A stretch of DNA of 64,000 nt from Rhizophagus irregularis (GCF_026210795.1 NC_089429.1:5580001-5644000); one strand, 5' to 3'. Numbered from the stretch's first letter, positions 28,355-41,397 are shown. Notes: generated by a model not told the origin, from the sequence alone. A program made the numbers and translations.

Positions 28355-31287
28355 TCAAAAGAATAAAAATAATGATGATGATAACAATAATAATAACAAT
28401 AAAAAAAATGAAAATGAAAAAAATATAAAAATAAAATTAAAAAATGATAATTTATCAAATAAGAATAATAATTCTATATCATTTTCATTTTTTAAAAAGA
28501 ATGATAATGTATTTAATGTTATATTAGATGATGATGATGATGATGATAAAAGATTTAAAAAAAAATCTAAAAAAAATTTTCTAGAAAGAAAAATTCCTAT
28601 TTCACTTCTTAATAAACCTTTTATTTACAAGAGGGATAATAATAATGAAGGGTCGAAAAAAATTTTGAAAGAAATGAACAATGAATTAGGAGATAATAAT
28701 AATATTGAATCAGATGAAGGAAAAAATATTAAATTTGATCCAATTAATGAATTAGATGATGATGAGAAAATCTCGACTAGTTTTACAATTAATGAATCAG
28801 ATGATGAGAAAAAATCGTCGGTAAACAACGAGGAAAACGAGGATTTTATATTCGAAAAACAAATTATTCCATTATCCGCAAATCAAGTTAACGATGAATC
28901 AGGCACTTCGGAAATTCGACATGTTAAGTCGAACGGATCTGTTCCTGAGGATGATCAAAAATTTACGATTTCATATCACAGCGCCAAAATGAAATATGAA
29001 TCTGGCTTGGAATACAATAAGAAAATTGCCATTAAATATGAAGAGATGATAAAGATCAGCAAGAAATTAAAGCCCTCGATTCAAGGTAATGAGAAACAAT
29101 CTGATATTAAATATGAAGAAGTAATTAAAAGCAACGCCTCCGGAGCTTATCCTACCAGATTGATTCAAGACAAGAATAACATTGTTGAATATGAAGGGGT
29201 GGTAAAGAATAATAACAAGAAATTAGTTGATAACAATGATGTTATAAAAGAGAATGAGGAGTCAGAAAAAAATTTACGTGAAACTCATCAAAGTATTTTT
29301 GTTGGCTCAGATTTTAAAGTAATAAGTAAGAGATTAGATGAGCTTAGACCAGATTCGGCAGATTCGGTTAAATTGGATGATGATAAGAAAATCTCGGTTA
29401 ATAATACTACTATTAATGGATCAAATAATGAGAAAATCTTGTTAGTGAACAATCAGAAAAATGATGAATCTATAATTGAGGAACATATCACTCCATTATC
29501 CACAAATCAAGTCAACAATGATGAATCAGGCGCTTTGGAAATTCAATATGTTAAGTCGAACGAATTTTTTTCCGAGAATAAAAATCTTGACGCGCCTATT
29601 AATACAGCTTTTCTCGAAAAAAATAATTTTCATATTAAAGGCGATATAAATTCGGATCAAATGAAATACAAATCCGGCTCACGATATAATAAGAAAATTG
29701 TAACTAAATATGAAGAGATGACGAAGAACAACAAGAAATTAACACAAACTTGTATTATCCCGGATCGAATATTGCATGGCAGTTGCGTAAGGTGTCACAA
29801 TCCATTAGTTGCTAAAGATTGGTGTAAGTCTTGTCAAACTGGTATTTTTAAACAAAATTTTAAGAATTGGGCGAGTGGTAATTCGGAAGTTGATGAATTA
29901 ATCCAAAATAGTCAATTAGAAGCAACGGATAGTTTAAACTATCTCGAATGGATTGACCATAAGGAGATCGTAAATATTGAGTATATAACTAAAGGTGGAT
30001 TTGGTAAGATATTTAAAGGCATATGGATTAGGGGACCTAGACTTAAATATAGTACGACGGAAAGGGCCTGGGATAATATTCCTAATACAACTATCGCTTT
30101 AAAAGAACTTAATAATCAAGAAGACTTTAATCAATTTTTAGCCGAGGTAATATTCCGGAATTTAGTTTATTTAATAATAAAATGTTATTAATAAAAAAAA
30201 TGAACGTTTTAATCTATAGGTTCGAAACCATCGTCAATTTCTACTTAATACCGAAAATCACGTGTTAAGATGTTTTGGAATCACGAGATCCCCAAACGAT
30301 AATACGGAACTCGCAAAGTGGCTAAAGAAAGATGCGAAAGATGCTAAAGAGAGACCCAAACTAAACTCGTATATGATGGTGATGATGTGGGCAAATGATG
30401 GTGACTTATTCAATTATATTAAGAAAACATCTAATGATGAAAATTTCACTTGGTATAAACGGTTAAAAATATTAGAAGAATTATCAGGTGCCCTCAAAAG
30501 TATCCACGATAAAGGAGTAATTCATCAGGATCTTCATTGTGGCAATATTTTAATGAATGACGAAGACATATTTCACTTTCCAGCTATCGGTGATTTGGGA
30601 TTATGTGGAAATTACAATAAAACAGGAATTCTAATTGGCGTAAAATCTTTTATTGCACCTGAACATTTAAAAGAAAATCCAGAAAAGTTTACAACAGCAT
30701 CAGATATTTATAGTTTTGGAATCATTATGTGGATAATTGGTTGTTGTAAATTACCTTACGAAGAATTCAAGAATGATCAATTCGGATTAGAATATAATAT
30801 AACAGTTGGAGGTTTACGTCCAAAGATACCAAAAGATATTCCAACAACTTATGCAGAACTTATGAAAAGATGTTGGGATGATAATCCAGAAAAACGCCCA
30901 AAAGCATTTGAATTAAGAAACATATTTTCAATGTGGGAAAAACAATATTATTCGAACCATAAAGAATTTTTTATTGCAGAAAAGGAAAGATTACATAAGA
31001 TCAATAATTCTGGCCTATATTGTAATTTTCTTGAAAATCAAGAAATAGAACGTAGTAAACTGATTCATAAAAAAGGTAATAAAAGTGAGAAAAGTAAGGA
31101 ACTTTTTATTTATATTCTTTATACTTGAATCATTATCATTAATTAATATTTTTTTTTTATTTTGTTACAACACATAGGAAATAATGCTTTATCATGCAAA
31201 CCCTTTGATGAAGTTTCTCTTTCAACGGTTAATTTTGAAAATTCGAATAATAATAATGAAAACGCGAATCTTTTATTTCTTTGTTAG
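28263..31287 (+). CDS. Zinc-ribbon protein kinase (TKL-like), array unit A
   Basis: Three exons, 28263-30146, 30220-31093 and 31178-31287, all in phase, give about 955 residues. The first 130 residues are Asn/Asp/Lys low complexity. Residues about 150-490 contain a twofold internal repeat. A zinc ribbon follows (CVRC then CKSC, about 508-523). The kinase domain opens with TKGGFGKIFKG (about 577) and IALKEL. The catalytic loop is HQDLHCGN (about 729), where Gln replaces the HRD arginine. The metal-binding motif is GDLG rather than DFG, and APEHL and the CWDDNPEKRP segment follow. It is the only kinase gene of the array with an open frame; copies at 37, 45 and 61 kb are broken. Activity is plausible because Lys, the catalytic Asp and Asn, and the DLG Asp are present. 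The exact start is uncertain because of low complexity. Confidence 0.85.
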
Positions 31288-32400
31288 AGAATTGAATATC
31301 TGTTACCCTTCCAGTAAGAGCGGAATGAGAAAAAGATTTGGAGACAGCAGAATTCACTGCTCCTCCTTCGCCAAGACCTTACTGTATATGGAATATGAGT
31401 TAGTGTATTGCTATGAACAAGTAACCGCTATGGGAGTATCATCATCAGCTTAGCAAAGAAACTGCCACCTGAGGCAACTATCCCTTTACTTTTCGGAAAT
31501 TTTCTATTGGACATTTCCTAAAAGTTGCAGGCGGTCCTATATATAGATAAATTCCAGATTGTTTTATTATGTATGTCCAAATTTGTTTCTCAGTAAATTA
31601 CAAATAGTGTTCACATTAAATTTCTCCATGTATCCACACCTTTTATTCGTTTGTAGAGTTTATCTTAATTTTTCAGAGATTCGTTTTCGCAGTAATGGTT
31701 TCTTATAACCGGTCGGAGTTATATTTAATTTGAATTTAAATTTATTGATCTTTCATAAAATAAAGTAAAATACAAAGAAATTTATTCAATTAAACAAAGT
31801 GAATTCTTAATCACAAGTTTATGTCTTTTAAACCAAACCATTCTTTTAAGCGATACAAATTTTGATGTTTCCAATAAATTTGAACTATTAATAATAAGTT
31901 TCTTGAAACATCAACATGTCATAATCGAAAGGTGAAGTCGAAACTCGTGATATAGATTAATTAATTAATGTAAAATTGAACATTACTAGTTTTAGCAAAT
32001 GCTTACAACACGAACGAAAAAAATTATTATTTTCCCATATAAAACTCTATAAATCGATTTCCCTGATACTTCAAAGTTACGTGATTATATGATTTTTTTT
32101 TATTATAACATAATTGGAAGATATTGTGTCGCTTCATTTGAGTTAATTATATTCGTACGAAGTTATCTCCATAAAAAACCTGATTATCAAATTTGGAAGT
32201 ATCGGTGATTTTTTTTTTATGAATAGTTTGATGTTAATTACACTAATTTTTCTCACGCCAACGGACCTCGTTCATTAATTTTTTCAAATAATTCTTACTA
32301 TATTTATTTCGAATGGGGTCGATTATCCAAAAAAAAAAATAAGTGTGTAACATTTCGTAGTTTTCTAATTTAAAATAAAGTTAATTAACTGAGCCATATA
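31288..32400. other. Spacer between kinase and BED-Sel1 gene, unit A
   Basis: Non-coding spacer with clear homology to 40035-41300 in unit B, for example around GAAATTTTCTATTGGACAT and the CACCTTTTATTCGTTTGTAG stretch. It has no gene of its own. Confidence 0.6.
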
Positions 32401-32417
32401 TTTTATTATTACAGTAC

Positions 32418-32500
32418 GGTTAATTAACCGGTTAAACAATTTTCCTTTTCTTTTTTAATGGTTAAATTAAACATTTGTTTGTATTAATGGTTAATTAACC
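32418..32500. promoter_or_regulatory. Paired GGTTAATTAACC palindromes upstream of BED-Sel1 gene 2
   Basis: GGTTAATTAACC occurs at 32418-32429, extended to GGTTAATTAACCGGTTAA, and again at 32489-32500. These are about 160-240 bp upstream of the start codon. Both are conserved in unit B at 41319-41330 and 41386-41397. Confidence 0.55.
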
Positions 32501-32657
32501 ATTTTTTTTCGTTATATTTTTTGTAACACGAAATTTCCATTTTTTCACTAGCGTTAATTGTATAATTTTATATATAATCATTCATTTTTTTTATCGCCTC
32601 AATTCGCTGGAAATATTTATTTTCTTATAAACAACCAAATAAGAAACTAAATATCAG

Positions 32658-34961
32658 ATGATAAGAAAAGAGAGAAAAAAAGGTCCCGTTTGGGTACATT
32701 TCAAGACTGTAGTTGAAAGTAATAACTCGCATCCTCCTGTACAATGTAAATACTGTTACAAAAATTATCAACGAGCTGTTCCTGAACGAATGCAAGCCCA
32801 CCTTGACAAATGTCCAAAAGCACCAAGTAATGCAAAATCACAACCCAAACAACAATTAATTAACAATTTTAATGGTGGCCATATGAGTGAAGATCAGGAT
32901 GCTAATACTATATTATCTTCACAACATTTTATTCAACGTCCTCAATCACCTTTCGAGTCACAAGATAGTGAAGAAATGAACATGCAAATAGAGTATAGTG
33001 ACCAATTAGAATCTCCGCGTAATTTACATCATTTAGGTTATTGTTATCAGTATGGAATTGGAATTGAAAAAAATGAAATCAGGGCATTTCAATTATATAA
33101 AGAAGCAGCTGAAAAAGGTCATATTAATTCAAAATATGATCTTGGAAGATGTTATCAACATGGAATAGGAATTGAAAAAAATGAAATTAAAGCATTTGAA
33201 TTATATAAAGAAGTAGCTCAAAATGGTCATATAACTTCAATATATGAGCTTGGAGAATGTTATCAATATGGAATGGGAACGGGGAAAAATGAAATTAAAG
33301 CATTTGGATTTTACAAAGAAGCAGCTGAAAAAGGTCATATTACTTCAATATATAAACTTGGAGAATGTTATAAATATGGAATAGGAACTGTAATAAATAA
33401 AATTAAAGCATTTGAATTTTATAAAGAAGCGGCCCAAAAAGGTCATATTACTTCAATATTTAAGCTTGGATATTGTTATAATCATGGAACAGGAACTGAA
33501 ATAGATAAAATTAAAGCATTTGATTCATATAAAGAAGCGGCTGAAAAAGGTCACATTACTTCAATACATAAACTTGGAGAATGTTATCAATATGGAATAG
33601 GAACTGAAATAAATGAAATTAAAGCGTTTGATTCATATATAAAAGCAGCTAACAAAGGTCATACTATTTCATTATATGAGATTGGAGAATGTTATCAATA
33701 TGGAATAGGTACTGAAAAAGATAATAATAAAGCATTTGAATTATATAAAGAAGCAGCTGAAAAAGGACTTACTATTTCATTATATGAGCTTGGAGAATGT
33801 TATCAATATGGAATAGGTACTGAAATAAATAAAAATAAAGCATTTGAATCATACAAAGAAGCGGCTCAAAAAGGTCATATTATTTCAATATTTAAGCTTG
33901 GATATTGTTATAGCAATGGAACAGGGACTAAAATAGATAGAATTAAAGCATTTGATTTATACAAAGAAGCGGCTGAAAAAGGCCACATTACTTCAATACA
34001 CAAGCTTGGAAAATGTTATCGGTACGGAAGAGGGACTGAAATAAATAAAAATAAAGTATTTGAATCATACAAAGAAGCAGCTGAATTAGGTAATCATAAA
34101 TCATTGTTTGAGCTTGGAAAATGTTATCAATATGGAATAGGAACTGAAAAAGATGAAACTAAAGCATTTGAGTCATACAAAAAAGCAGCTGAAAAAGGTC
34201 ATACTATGTCGTTATATGAGCTTGGAAGATGTTATCAACGTGGAATGGGAACTGAAATACATAAAATAAAAGCGTTTGAGTCATACAAAGAAGCAGCTGA
34301 ACAAGGTCATGCTAATTCATTATATGAGCTTGGGGAATGTTATCAATATGGAATAGGGACTGAAAAAGATGAAAACAGAACATTTGAGTTATATAAAGAA
34401 GCAGTTGATGAATTTAATGATTCCGAGTCATTGAATAAACTTGGAGATTGTTATCAATATGGAATAGGGACTGAAAAAGATGAAAACAAAGCATTTGAGT
34501 TATATAAAGAAGCATTTGATGAATTTGGTGATTCCGAGTCATTGCATAAACTTGGAGATTGTTATCAATATGGAATAGGAACTGAAAAAGATGAAACTAA
34601 AGCGTTTGAGTCATACAAAGAAGCAGCTGAACTAGGTTATATTATTTCATTATATGAGCTTGGGGAATGTTATCGATATGGAAGAGGGACTGAAAAAGAT
34701 GAAATTAAAGCGTTTGAGTCACACAAAGAAGCAGCTGAACAAGGTTATGCTATTTCATTATATGAGCTTGGGGAATGTTATCAATATGGAATAGGGACTG
34801 AAAAAGATGAAAACAAAGCATTTGAGTTATATAAAAGAGCAGTTGATGAATTTGGTGGTTACGAGTCATTGTATAAACTTGGAGATTGTTATCAATTTGG
34901 AATAGGGACCGAAATAAATATGATCAAAGCAAATGAATTATATACAAAACACTTAAGATAA
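32658..34961 (+). CDS. BED zinc finger plus about 18 Sel1 repeats
   Basis: A single exon of 767 residues. One BED finger occupies about residues 1-50 (GPVWVHF, then CKYC, then H-x4-C). A short linker retains HMSED, shared with the longer linker of the 19.6-kb gene, but the hAT-like helix is missing. From about residue 125 there are some 18 Sel1 units of 36-37 residues (LGECYQYGIGTEKDETKAFE). Units 13, 14 and 17 share a variant DEFGDSESL turn, a sign of unit duplication. It lies directly downstream of the unit A kinase on the same strand. The partner at 41.5 kb is a recent duplicate. Function is unknown; a DNA-tethered scaffold is an inference from the domains. Confidence 0.9.
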   Translation: MIRKERKKGPVWVHFKTVVESNNSHPPVQCKYCYKNYQRAVPERMQAHLDKCPKAPSNAKSQPKQQLINNFNGGHMSEDQDANTILSSQHFIQRPQSPFESQDSEEMNMQIEYSDQLESPRNLHHLGYCYQYGIGIEKNEIRAFQLYKEAAEKGHINSKYDLGRCYQHGIGIEKNEIKAFELYKEVAQNGHITSIYELGECYQYGMGTGKNEIKAFGFYKEAAEKGHITSIYKLGECYKYGIGTVINKIKAFEFYKEAAQKGHITSIFKLGYCYNHGTGTEIDKIKAFDSYKEAAEKGHITSIHKLGECYQYGIGTEINEIKAFDSYIKAANKGHTISLYEIGECYQYGIGTEKDNNKAFELYKEAAEKGLTISLYELGECYQYGIGTEINKNKAFESYKEAAQKGHIISIFKLGYCYSNGTGTKIDRIKAFDLYKEAAEKGHITSIHKLGKCYRYGRGTEINKNKVFESYKEAAELGNHKSLFELGKCYQYGIGTEKDETKAFESYKKAAEKGHTMSLYELGRCYQRGMGTEIHKIKAFESYKEAAEQGHANSLYELGECYQYGIGTEKDENRTFELYKEAVDEFNDSESLNKLGDCYQYGIGTEKDENKAFELYKEAFDEFGDSESLHKLGDCYQYGIGTEKDETKAFESYKEAAELGYIISLYELGECYRYGRGTEKDEIKAFESHKEAAEQGYAISLYELGECYQYGIGTEKDENKAFELYKRAVDEFGGYESLYKLGDCYQFGIGTEINMIKANELYTKHLR

Positions 34962-36999
34962 ATTTTTTATTTGCAAATTTTCTTTCTTTTTATAGTATTT
35001 ATTGTTATATTTTGATACTTTTCTATAAATTTAAGATTTACTGAAGTTTTAATCACCAAGAAAATTGTAGGAATTTTTGAATTTGGATGGGATATATATA
35101 AATCGGTATATACAGTGGTATATCGAAGTTCGAGTTATTATTTAGACTTTAAAGTCTAGTATTTAATATACTGTAGATTTAAAAATTGTGGCCAAAATTC
35201 CAAAATTCTTTGTTTGATTAATTTTTTTGTAATTAGGATTGAGGGTGACTATATTATCAATCCCTATAAAAAATCTAATATGGTTTTTTTATTCTATGTT
35301 ATTTCCGTAAATGTATTATATTCACGGAGTTTTACAGAAATTACGGATAAAATTCTTACAGGATTCTAAGTTATATAATTTTTAAAAAGATATTGTATAA
35401 GCAAATTTTATTTTAAAAAATATACCGTAATAGTTTAATCTGAAAACCACGTGATACCAACGTTTTGACAACGATACGTTTCAAATGCTTTATTTCCGCA
35501 TTAATGAACAATAAAGATTATTGGACTGAAACTGAAAATTTTATTCCTAATAGATCTTATAGAATTAAAGAAAGTGGTAAATATTTGAATCTGTCCTGGT
35601 AAAAAAATTGACTATTATCATAGAATTATTAAAGAACAAAATGATATTGGATTGATTGATGTAAATTTATTATTTAAATATAATACTATCATTATAATAA
35701 TATTAAGATTAGAAAATTTAAAAAGTGTAAGTACTATATATAAATAAAATGTTCTATCATCGGATCGTTAAACATTCAGTTAATTTGTGGTATTGTTTTA
35801 TTAACAAGTTAATAATATATATATATTTATTTATTTATTTACAGTATTACTAATTGTTCTATAAAATTTTTTATCAATAATACTTTTGTTTTACTAAAAT
35901 ATAAAATAAATATTTTATCGCGTAAAATAAAATTTGCATCGATCAATCGCGACAGCGGTTAAAATCTGACATAACAATTTTAAATTTTAAATATAAAAAC
36001 CAAATAATTCATTTAAAACCGAATAATTGGAGAAATAATGAATACCATTTGAAATAAATGTAATAATCAAATTACTCTTTATAATCATAATAATTTCAAT
36101 ATACATTATATCAATTTTTAATAAAAAGATTTTAAATAAGATTTATATTTTTTTTGGTTGAAATCTTTGTGAATGCTTACTTTATTAAACTCGCTGTATA
36201 ATCTTTGATAAACTTACCAATAAAAAAAATAGACATCGGAAAAAAGAAAGCTTAAAGATAAGTTAATTTATACTTATGTAGTTTGTAATAAACTTGACAA
36301 TAATGTTATAAACCAAGTATTATTTATTTACCTAGCGTCTAACCAGGCAGAAATCACCGATTTTCGTTCAAAATTTTTTGATCTCATTAGTCTCAAGAAC
36401 ATTAAGAACATTTCAATTCAGTCATTGATCTTATAAATCGGCATGTTTCACATCGTCAATATCTCGTATTCGCGGTCATATAACGAAGTGGTTAATCTAA
36501 TGGCATGTTTTTAATTTTAATCCTTCTGATTCAATAAAATTTTATCTATAATATATTGAAATCCATCGAGTCGTGTAAATATCTGATCATTATTTTTTTA
36601 AAAAAAAGAAAATGATAAATCGTATTACTCTCAAAAATAAATATTGTTCGTATTAAATCACAAATTTGTGAATTATTGAATACAGTAATAATAATATAAT
36701 TCAAGTAGAAAAATTTATTTTTACGACGATGAATAAAATAATTTTAGTTTTATATATACCAGTTTTATACAAAATACAATAAAATAAAATAAAATTTTTT
36801 TATTAGTAGATGATTAATAGAGACAAGAAAAATATAATAAAGAATTTTATTCCTTATAAAAATCTTGACCCGTTAAATTTCGGTTAATTTTCTTAAGAAT
36901 TTTTTTTAGAGATTACTTGATTATTTTTATCTCTAATCGTTTTTTATTGTATTAAAGTTCCACATGTTTGTACTTATGAATAATACGATTAATAGGTAT
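34962..36999. other. Downstream spacer of unit A
   Basis: Non-coding, AT-rich. It is homologous to 43225-45050 in unit B and in part to 49590-49720 and 51880-52640 in unit C. Around 35520-35600 a short stretch reads as NRSYRIKESGKYL, also found at 49590. It may be a gene crumb. No intact gene is present. Confidence 0.5.
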
Positions 37000-37335
37000 G
37001 TTCATAATCGACAACCGGCATAAGGGGTTGGTAAATTAGGGGTAGAATGTTTCTTAAAATAGTAAAACAGTATAAAAGAAAATTTGTGTAAAAATTTTTT
37101 TTTTTTTTTGACTTCGACTTCGACTTTTTGACATAATAAATTAATATTTATATAAATAATCATGGAATTATCCAATCCAATCATTAAAAGAATATTCTAC
37201 ATTATGGAAATAGGTTTTCATACTTTTATATACATTTAATTTCGTTTAACAAAATAATAAGTATCAAAAACGAAAATAAAAAAAAACATGTTAAATAAAT
37301 CATTTCAATGAAAACGAGAAAGACAAAGGATTTTA
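37000..37335 (+). promoter_or_regulatory. Kinase-array promoter module, copy in unit B
   Basis: A block with GGTAAATTAGG, a T-run followed by GACTTCGACTT, then TAAATAATCATG(G/A)AATTATCC and AATAAGTATCAAAAACGAAAA precedes each degenerate kinase. Copies begin near 45053, 52849, 55957, 58673 and 60870. Conservation across the array suggests the ancestral 5' region of the kinase gene. Confidence 0.55.
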
Positions 37336-37339
37336 AAAA

Positions 37340-40035
37340 ATTTTTAGAAAGAAAAATTCATGATGAAAGGATCGAAAAGAAAAAATTTATACGAAAGTCG
37401 TCAAAATGTTTATATTAACTCAGGTTTTTAAAGACGAATTAGATAATAGTAATAATGAAAGTTTGGATCAGGTTTGGTTGAATTAGACAATATATCAAAT
37501 GAAGAAAAAAATATTAAATTCGATCCGATTGATGAATTTAATGATGACGGGAATTTCGCTTAATATTATAATTAATTGATCAGATTAAAAATTGTTAGCG
37601 AACAACGAGGAGAACAAGGATTCTATAATCGAAGAACAAGTTATTCCATTATCCACAAATCAAATCAACGATGTATCAGGAATTTCGGAATTAAGCTGAG
37701 CGAGAAAAAAATCTTGAACTAGAACAATTGAATGTTAGTTTAAAAGCTGATATCCTATTAAAACGAAAAAAAAAAAGAATCTCCGGATCAAAATTTACGA
37801 TTTCGTATCTTAGTGTCAAATAAGATATACTGTAAATCTGGCTTGAAATACAATAAGAAAATTGTCACTAAATATGAAGAGATGATAAAGAACAGCAAAT
37901 TAAGCTTTCGATGAGAAACAATCTAATATTAAGAAGTAATTAAAGTAACGCTTCTGGAACTTATTCTACCAGATTAATTCAAGAATAAAAATTATAAATA
38001 TGAAGGGATGGTAAATAATAAAAAACTTATGTGAAACTCATCAAATTATTTTGTTAGCTCAGATCTTAAAAAGAAACAAACAAGGGATTAGATGATAATG
38101 ATGGAGAACTTAGACCAGATTAAATTAGATGATAATTAGAAAATCTCGTTTAATAATAATGGATCAATTAACGAGAAATCTTGTTAACAATGAGGAAATG
38201 ATGGAGTCGTGATTGAAGGACATATCACTTCATTGTCCACAAATTAAGTCAGGCACTTCGGAAACTCGATATGTTACTAAGTCAAGAAACTAATACACAG
38301 CTTTTCTCGAAAGATAATGACCTTCATTTTAAAAGTTATGAAAATTTGGATGCGATTTCAAATATTAATACTTCAAATCCGGCTCATGGCATAATAAGAA
38401 AATTGTCGAAAATAACAAGAAACTAACGTCATCGATTCAAAACAATGTGATATTAAATATGAAAGTTCCTAGAACTTAACAAGACAAGAAAATTATAACT
38501 AAATATGAAGAGATGACGAAGAACAACAAGAAATTAACACTTCAAACTTGTACTATATCAAAAAATTTAAGAAAATGATCACGTGTCTGAGTTTCTTCGG
38601 AATAATAACTAGAAAAATGATCATTTATCGGAGTTTTTTTCCAGAACTTTTTTATAGATGCTATCCCAGATCGAATATTGAACGACAGTTACAATTCATT
38701 AGTTGCTAAAGATTGATGTAAATCTTGTCAAACTGATATTTTTAAACAAAATTTTAAGAATTGGACGAGTGGTAATCGGAAGTTGATGAATTAATCCAAA
38801 ATAGTCAATTAGAAGCAACGGATAGTTTAAACTATTTTGAATTGATTGACCATAAGGAGATCGTAAATATTGAGTACGTAACTAAAGGTGGATTGGGCAA
38901 GATATTTAAAGGCATGTGGGAAGGGACCTAGACTTAAATATAATACGACAGAAAGAATCTGGAAAAATATTCCTAATACAGCTATCGTTTTAAAAGAACT
39001 TGATAATCAAGAGAACTTTAATTCAATTTTTTGACGAGATAATATTCCGGAATTTAGTTTATTTAGTGATAAAATGTTATTAACGTTTTAATAATAGGTT
39101 CGAAACCACGTCTATTTATACTTAATCACGAAAATCACGTGTTGAGATGTTTTGGAATCACGAGATCTCCATACGAATGGCTAAAGAAAGATGCTAAAAA
39201 GAGACCCAATCTAAACTCGTATATGATAGTGATGATGTGGACAAATGATGATGACTTGCTTGTTAATAAGAAAACATCTAATGATGAATAGTACACTTGG
39301 TATAAACGGTTAAAAATATTAGAAGAATTATCAGGTGCCCTCAAAAGTATTCATGGTAAAGGAGTAATTCATCATGATTTTCATTGTGGTAATATTTTAA
39401 TGAATGACGAAGATATATTTCACTTTCCAGCTATCGGTGATTTGGGATTATGTGGAAATTATAATAAAACAAGAATTCTAATTGGCGTGACATCTTTTAT
39501 TGCACCTGAACATTTGAAAGAAAATCCAGAAAAGTTACAACAGCATCTGATATTTATAGTCGTATGGATAATTGGTTGTTGTAATTTACCTTACGAAGAA
39601 TTCAAGAATGATCAACTTAGATTACAATTTAATATAGTAATTAAAGGTTTACTTCAAAAGATATTCCAACAAGTTATGCAGAACTTATGAAAAGACGTTG
39701 GGATGATAATCCAAAAAAAAAACGCCCAAAGCATATATATTTTCAATGTGGGAAAAGCAATATTATTCGAACTTTTATTGCAGAAAGGAAAGATTACATA
39801 GGATAATAGGATCAAAAATTCTGCCCTACTCTGTAATTTTCTTGGAAATCAAGAAATAGAACCAGTAAACTAATTCATAAAAAGTAAAAAAGTGAGTAAA
39901 GTAAGGAACTTTTCATTTATATTCTTTATACTTAAATTATTATCATTAATTAATTTTTTATTTTCTTAAACACATGGACCTTTTGATGAAGTTTCTCTTT
40001 CAACGGTTAATTTGAAATTCGAATAGTAATAATGA
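37340..40035 (+). pseudogene. Decayed zinc-ribbon kinase, array unit B
   Basis: Collinear with the intact kinase at 28.3-31.3 kb. It has the acidic N-terminal region, the ribbon region near 38690-38735, the glycine-loop region near 38885, the HxD region near 39370 (HHDFHCGN) and the 3' exon near 39975. Many small deletions, stops and frame changes break it throughout. It also carries a MITE insertion at about 38556-38660. A short open stretch at 39400-39690 is a surviving part of the kinase C-lobe, not a gene. It appears to be a dead copy from a tandem duplication. Confidence 0.85.
38556..38660. mobile_element. MITE inserted in the unit B kinase pseudogene
   Basis: Between TGTACTAT and CTATCCCAG, which are contiguous in unit C near 46454, about 105 bp are inserted. 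The insert contains TGATCATTTATCGGAG and ends CTTTTTTATAG. It matches the element at 23694-23791. The flanking CTAT is present on both sides, fitting a short target duplication. Confidence 0.65.
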
Positions 40036-40170
40036 AGATTTATTTGTTAGATAATTGAAAGCGAGCAGAATGAGAAAAAGATTTGGAAACAGCTGAATTC
40101 ACTGCTCCTCCGTTGCCAAGACCCTATTATATATTAATTTGAATTATATTGCTAAGAACAAGTAGCCACG

Positions 40171-40284
40171 CATCATGGAATTTTTAGGTAGATCGATCCA
40201 CGTAATTCCAAATGGATTAGTTCGGAAATATGTGGAATTTTTGTCACAGGGTATTTGGTTTTTGGTGGAAAAAATTTCCTGATG
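40171..40284. mobile_element. MITE with CATCAGGAA-type termini, copy 1
   Basis: It starts CATCATGGAATTTTTAGGT and ends AAATTTCCTGATG, an imperfect inverted pair. The interior (GTCACAGGGTATT) matches the element at 56658-56876. The site is uninterrupted in unit A near 31430. Confidence 0.6.
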
Positions 40285-41318
40285 ACTGTGGGTACATAGC
40301 TGAGTAAATCACCATCAGCTTAGCAAAGAAACCGCCACCTGAGGCAACAATTTCTTTAGCTTTCGGAAATTTCTATCGGATATTTTCCAAAAACTGCAGA
40401 CGGTCCTATAGATTAATTTCAGGTGGTTTCATTATGTTGTTTCTAAATTTCAAATATTGTTCACATTATCAAATTTCTCCATGTATCCACACCTTTTATT
40501 CGTTTGTAGAGTTTATCTTAATTTTTCAGAGACTCGTTTTCGCAGTAATGGTTTCTTATAACCAGTCGAAGTTATGTTTAATTTGAATTTAAATTATTGA
40601 TCTTTAAATAAAATACAAAAAAATTTATTCAATTAAACAAAATGAATTCTTTATCACAAGTTTATGTCTTTTAAACAAAACCATTCTTTTAAGCGATACA
40701 AAATTTTGATGTTTCCAATAAATTTAATAATATCTAAGCTTCCAAAACGTGCCATAATCGAAAGGTGCAGTCCAAACTCGTGCGTGATATAGATTAATTA
40801 ATAGCCAATCGATGCAAAATTGAAACATTACAACTAAGTTTTAGGAAATGAGTAACACTTGAATGAAAAATTTTCCCAACATAAATATAACTTTATTTTC
40901 CTGGTACTTACTAGTTACGTGAATTTTTTTTTTAACATAATTGAAAGATATTGTGTCACTTCATTGAGTTAAGTACTTAAGTTACCGAAGTTATCTCCAT
41001 AAAAAAATATAAAAACCTGATTATAATCAAATTTGGAAGTATCGGTAATTTTTTTTTATCACGCCAACGGACCTCGTTCATTAATTTTTTCTGCGGAAAA
41101 GCTGCATCATATAGTATTTATCCCTGTAATTTGTATCGTGACTTTGTTCACATGGAAATTAAAAAAAAAAAACATCATATAGTATTTACAACCATGTTTT
41201 AAATGTAATGCTCCAATAATTCTTACATATTTCAATTTATGGGAGAGTGTAACATTTCATAGTTTCCTAATTTAAAATAAAGTTAATTAACTGAGCCATA
41301 TATTTATTATTACAGTAC
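40285..41318. other. Spacer between kinase pseudogene and BED-Sel1 gene, unit B
   Basis: Homologous to 31440-32410 of unit A, with small indels and a short extra segment near 41090-41220. No gene is seen. Confidence 0.55.
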
Positions 41319-41397
41319 GGTTAATTAACCGGTTAAACAATTTTCCTTTTCCTTTTTAATAGTTAAACATTTTGTTTGTATTAATGGTTAATTAACC
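41319..41397. promoter_or_regulatory. Paired GGTTAATTAACC palindromes upstream of BED-Sel1 gene 3
   Basis: Perfect palindromes at 41319-41330 and 41386-41397 correspond to those of unit A. They survive intact while the sequence between them has changed. Confidence 0.55.

Noticed and set aside
27953-28358. Short frames on both strands before the unit A kinase
   Set aside because: Low-complexity sequence in the presumed 5' region; frames carry no recognisable domain.
31184-31453. 89-residue frame after the unit A kinase
   Set aside because: Overlaps the true third kinase exon in another frame and the 3' UTR.
39400-39690. Separate small kinase-like gene in unit B
   Set aside because: It is a surviving segment of the kinase C-lobe inside a pseudogene; no start or ATP-binding lobe of its own.
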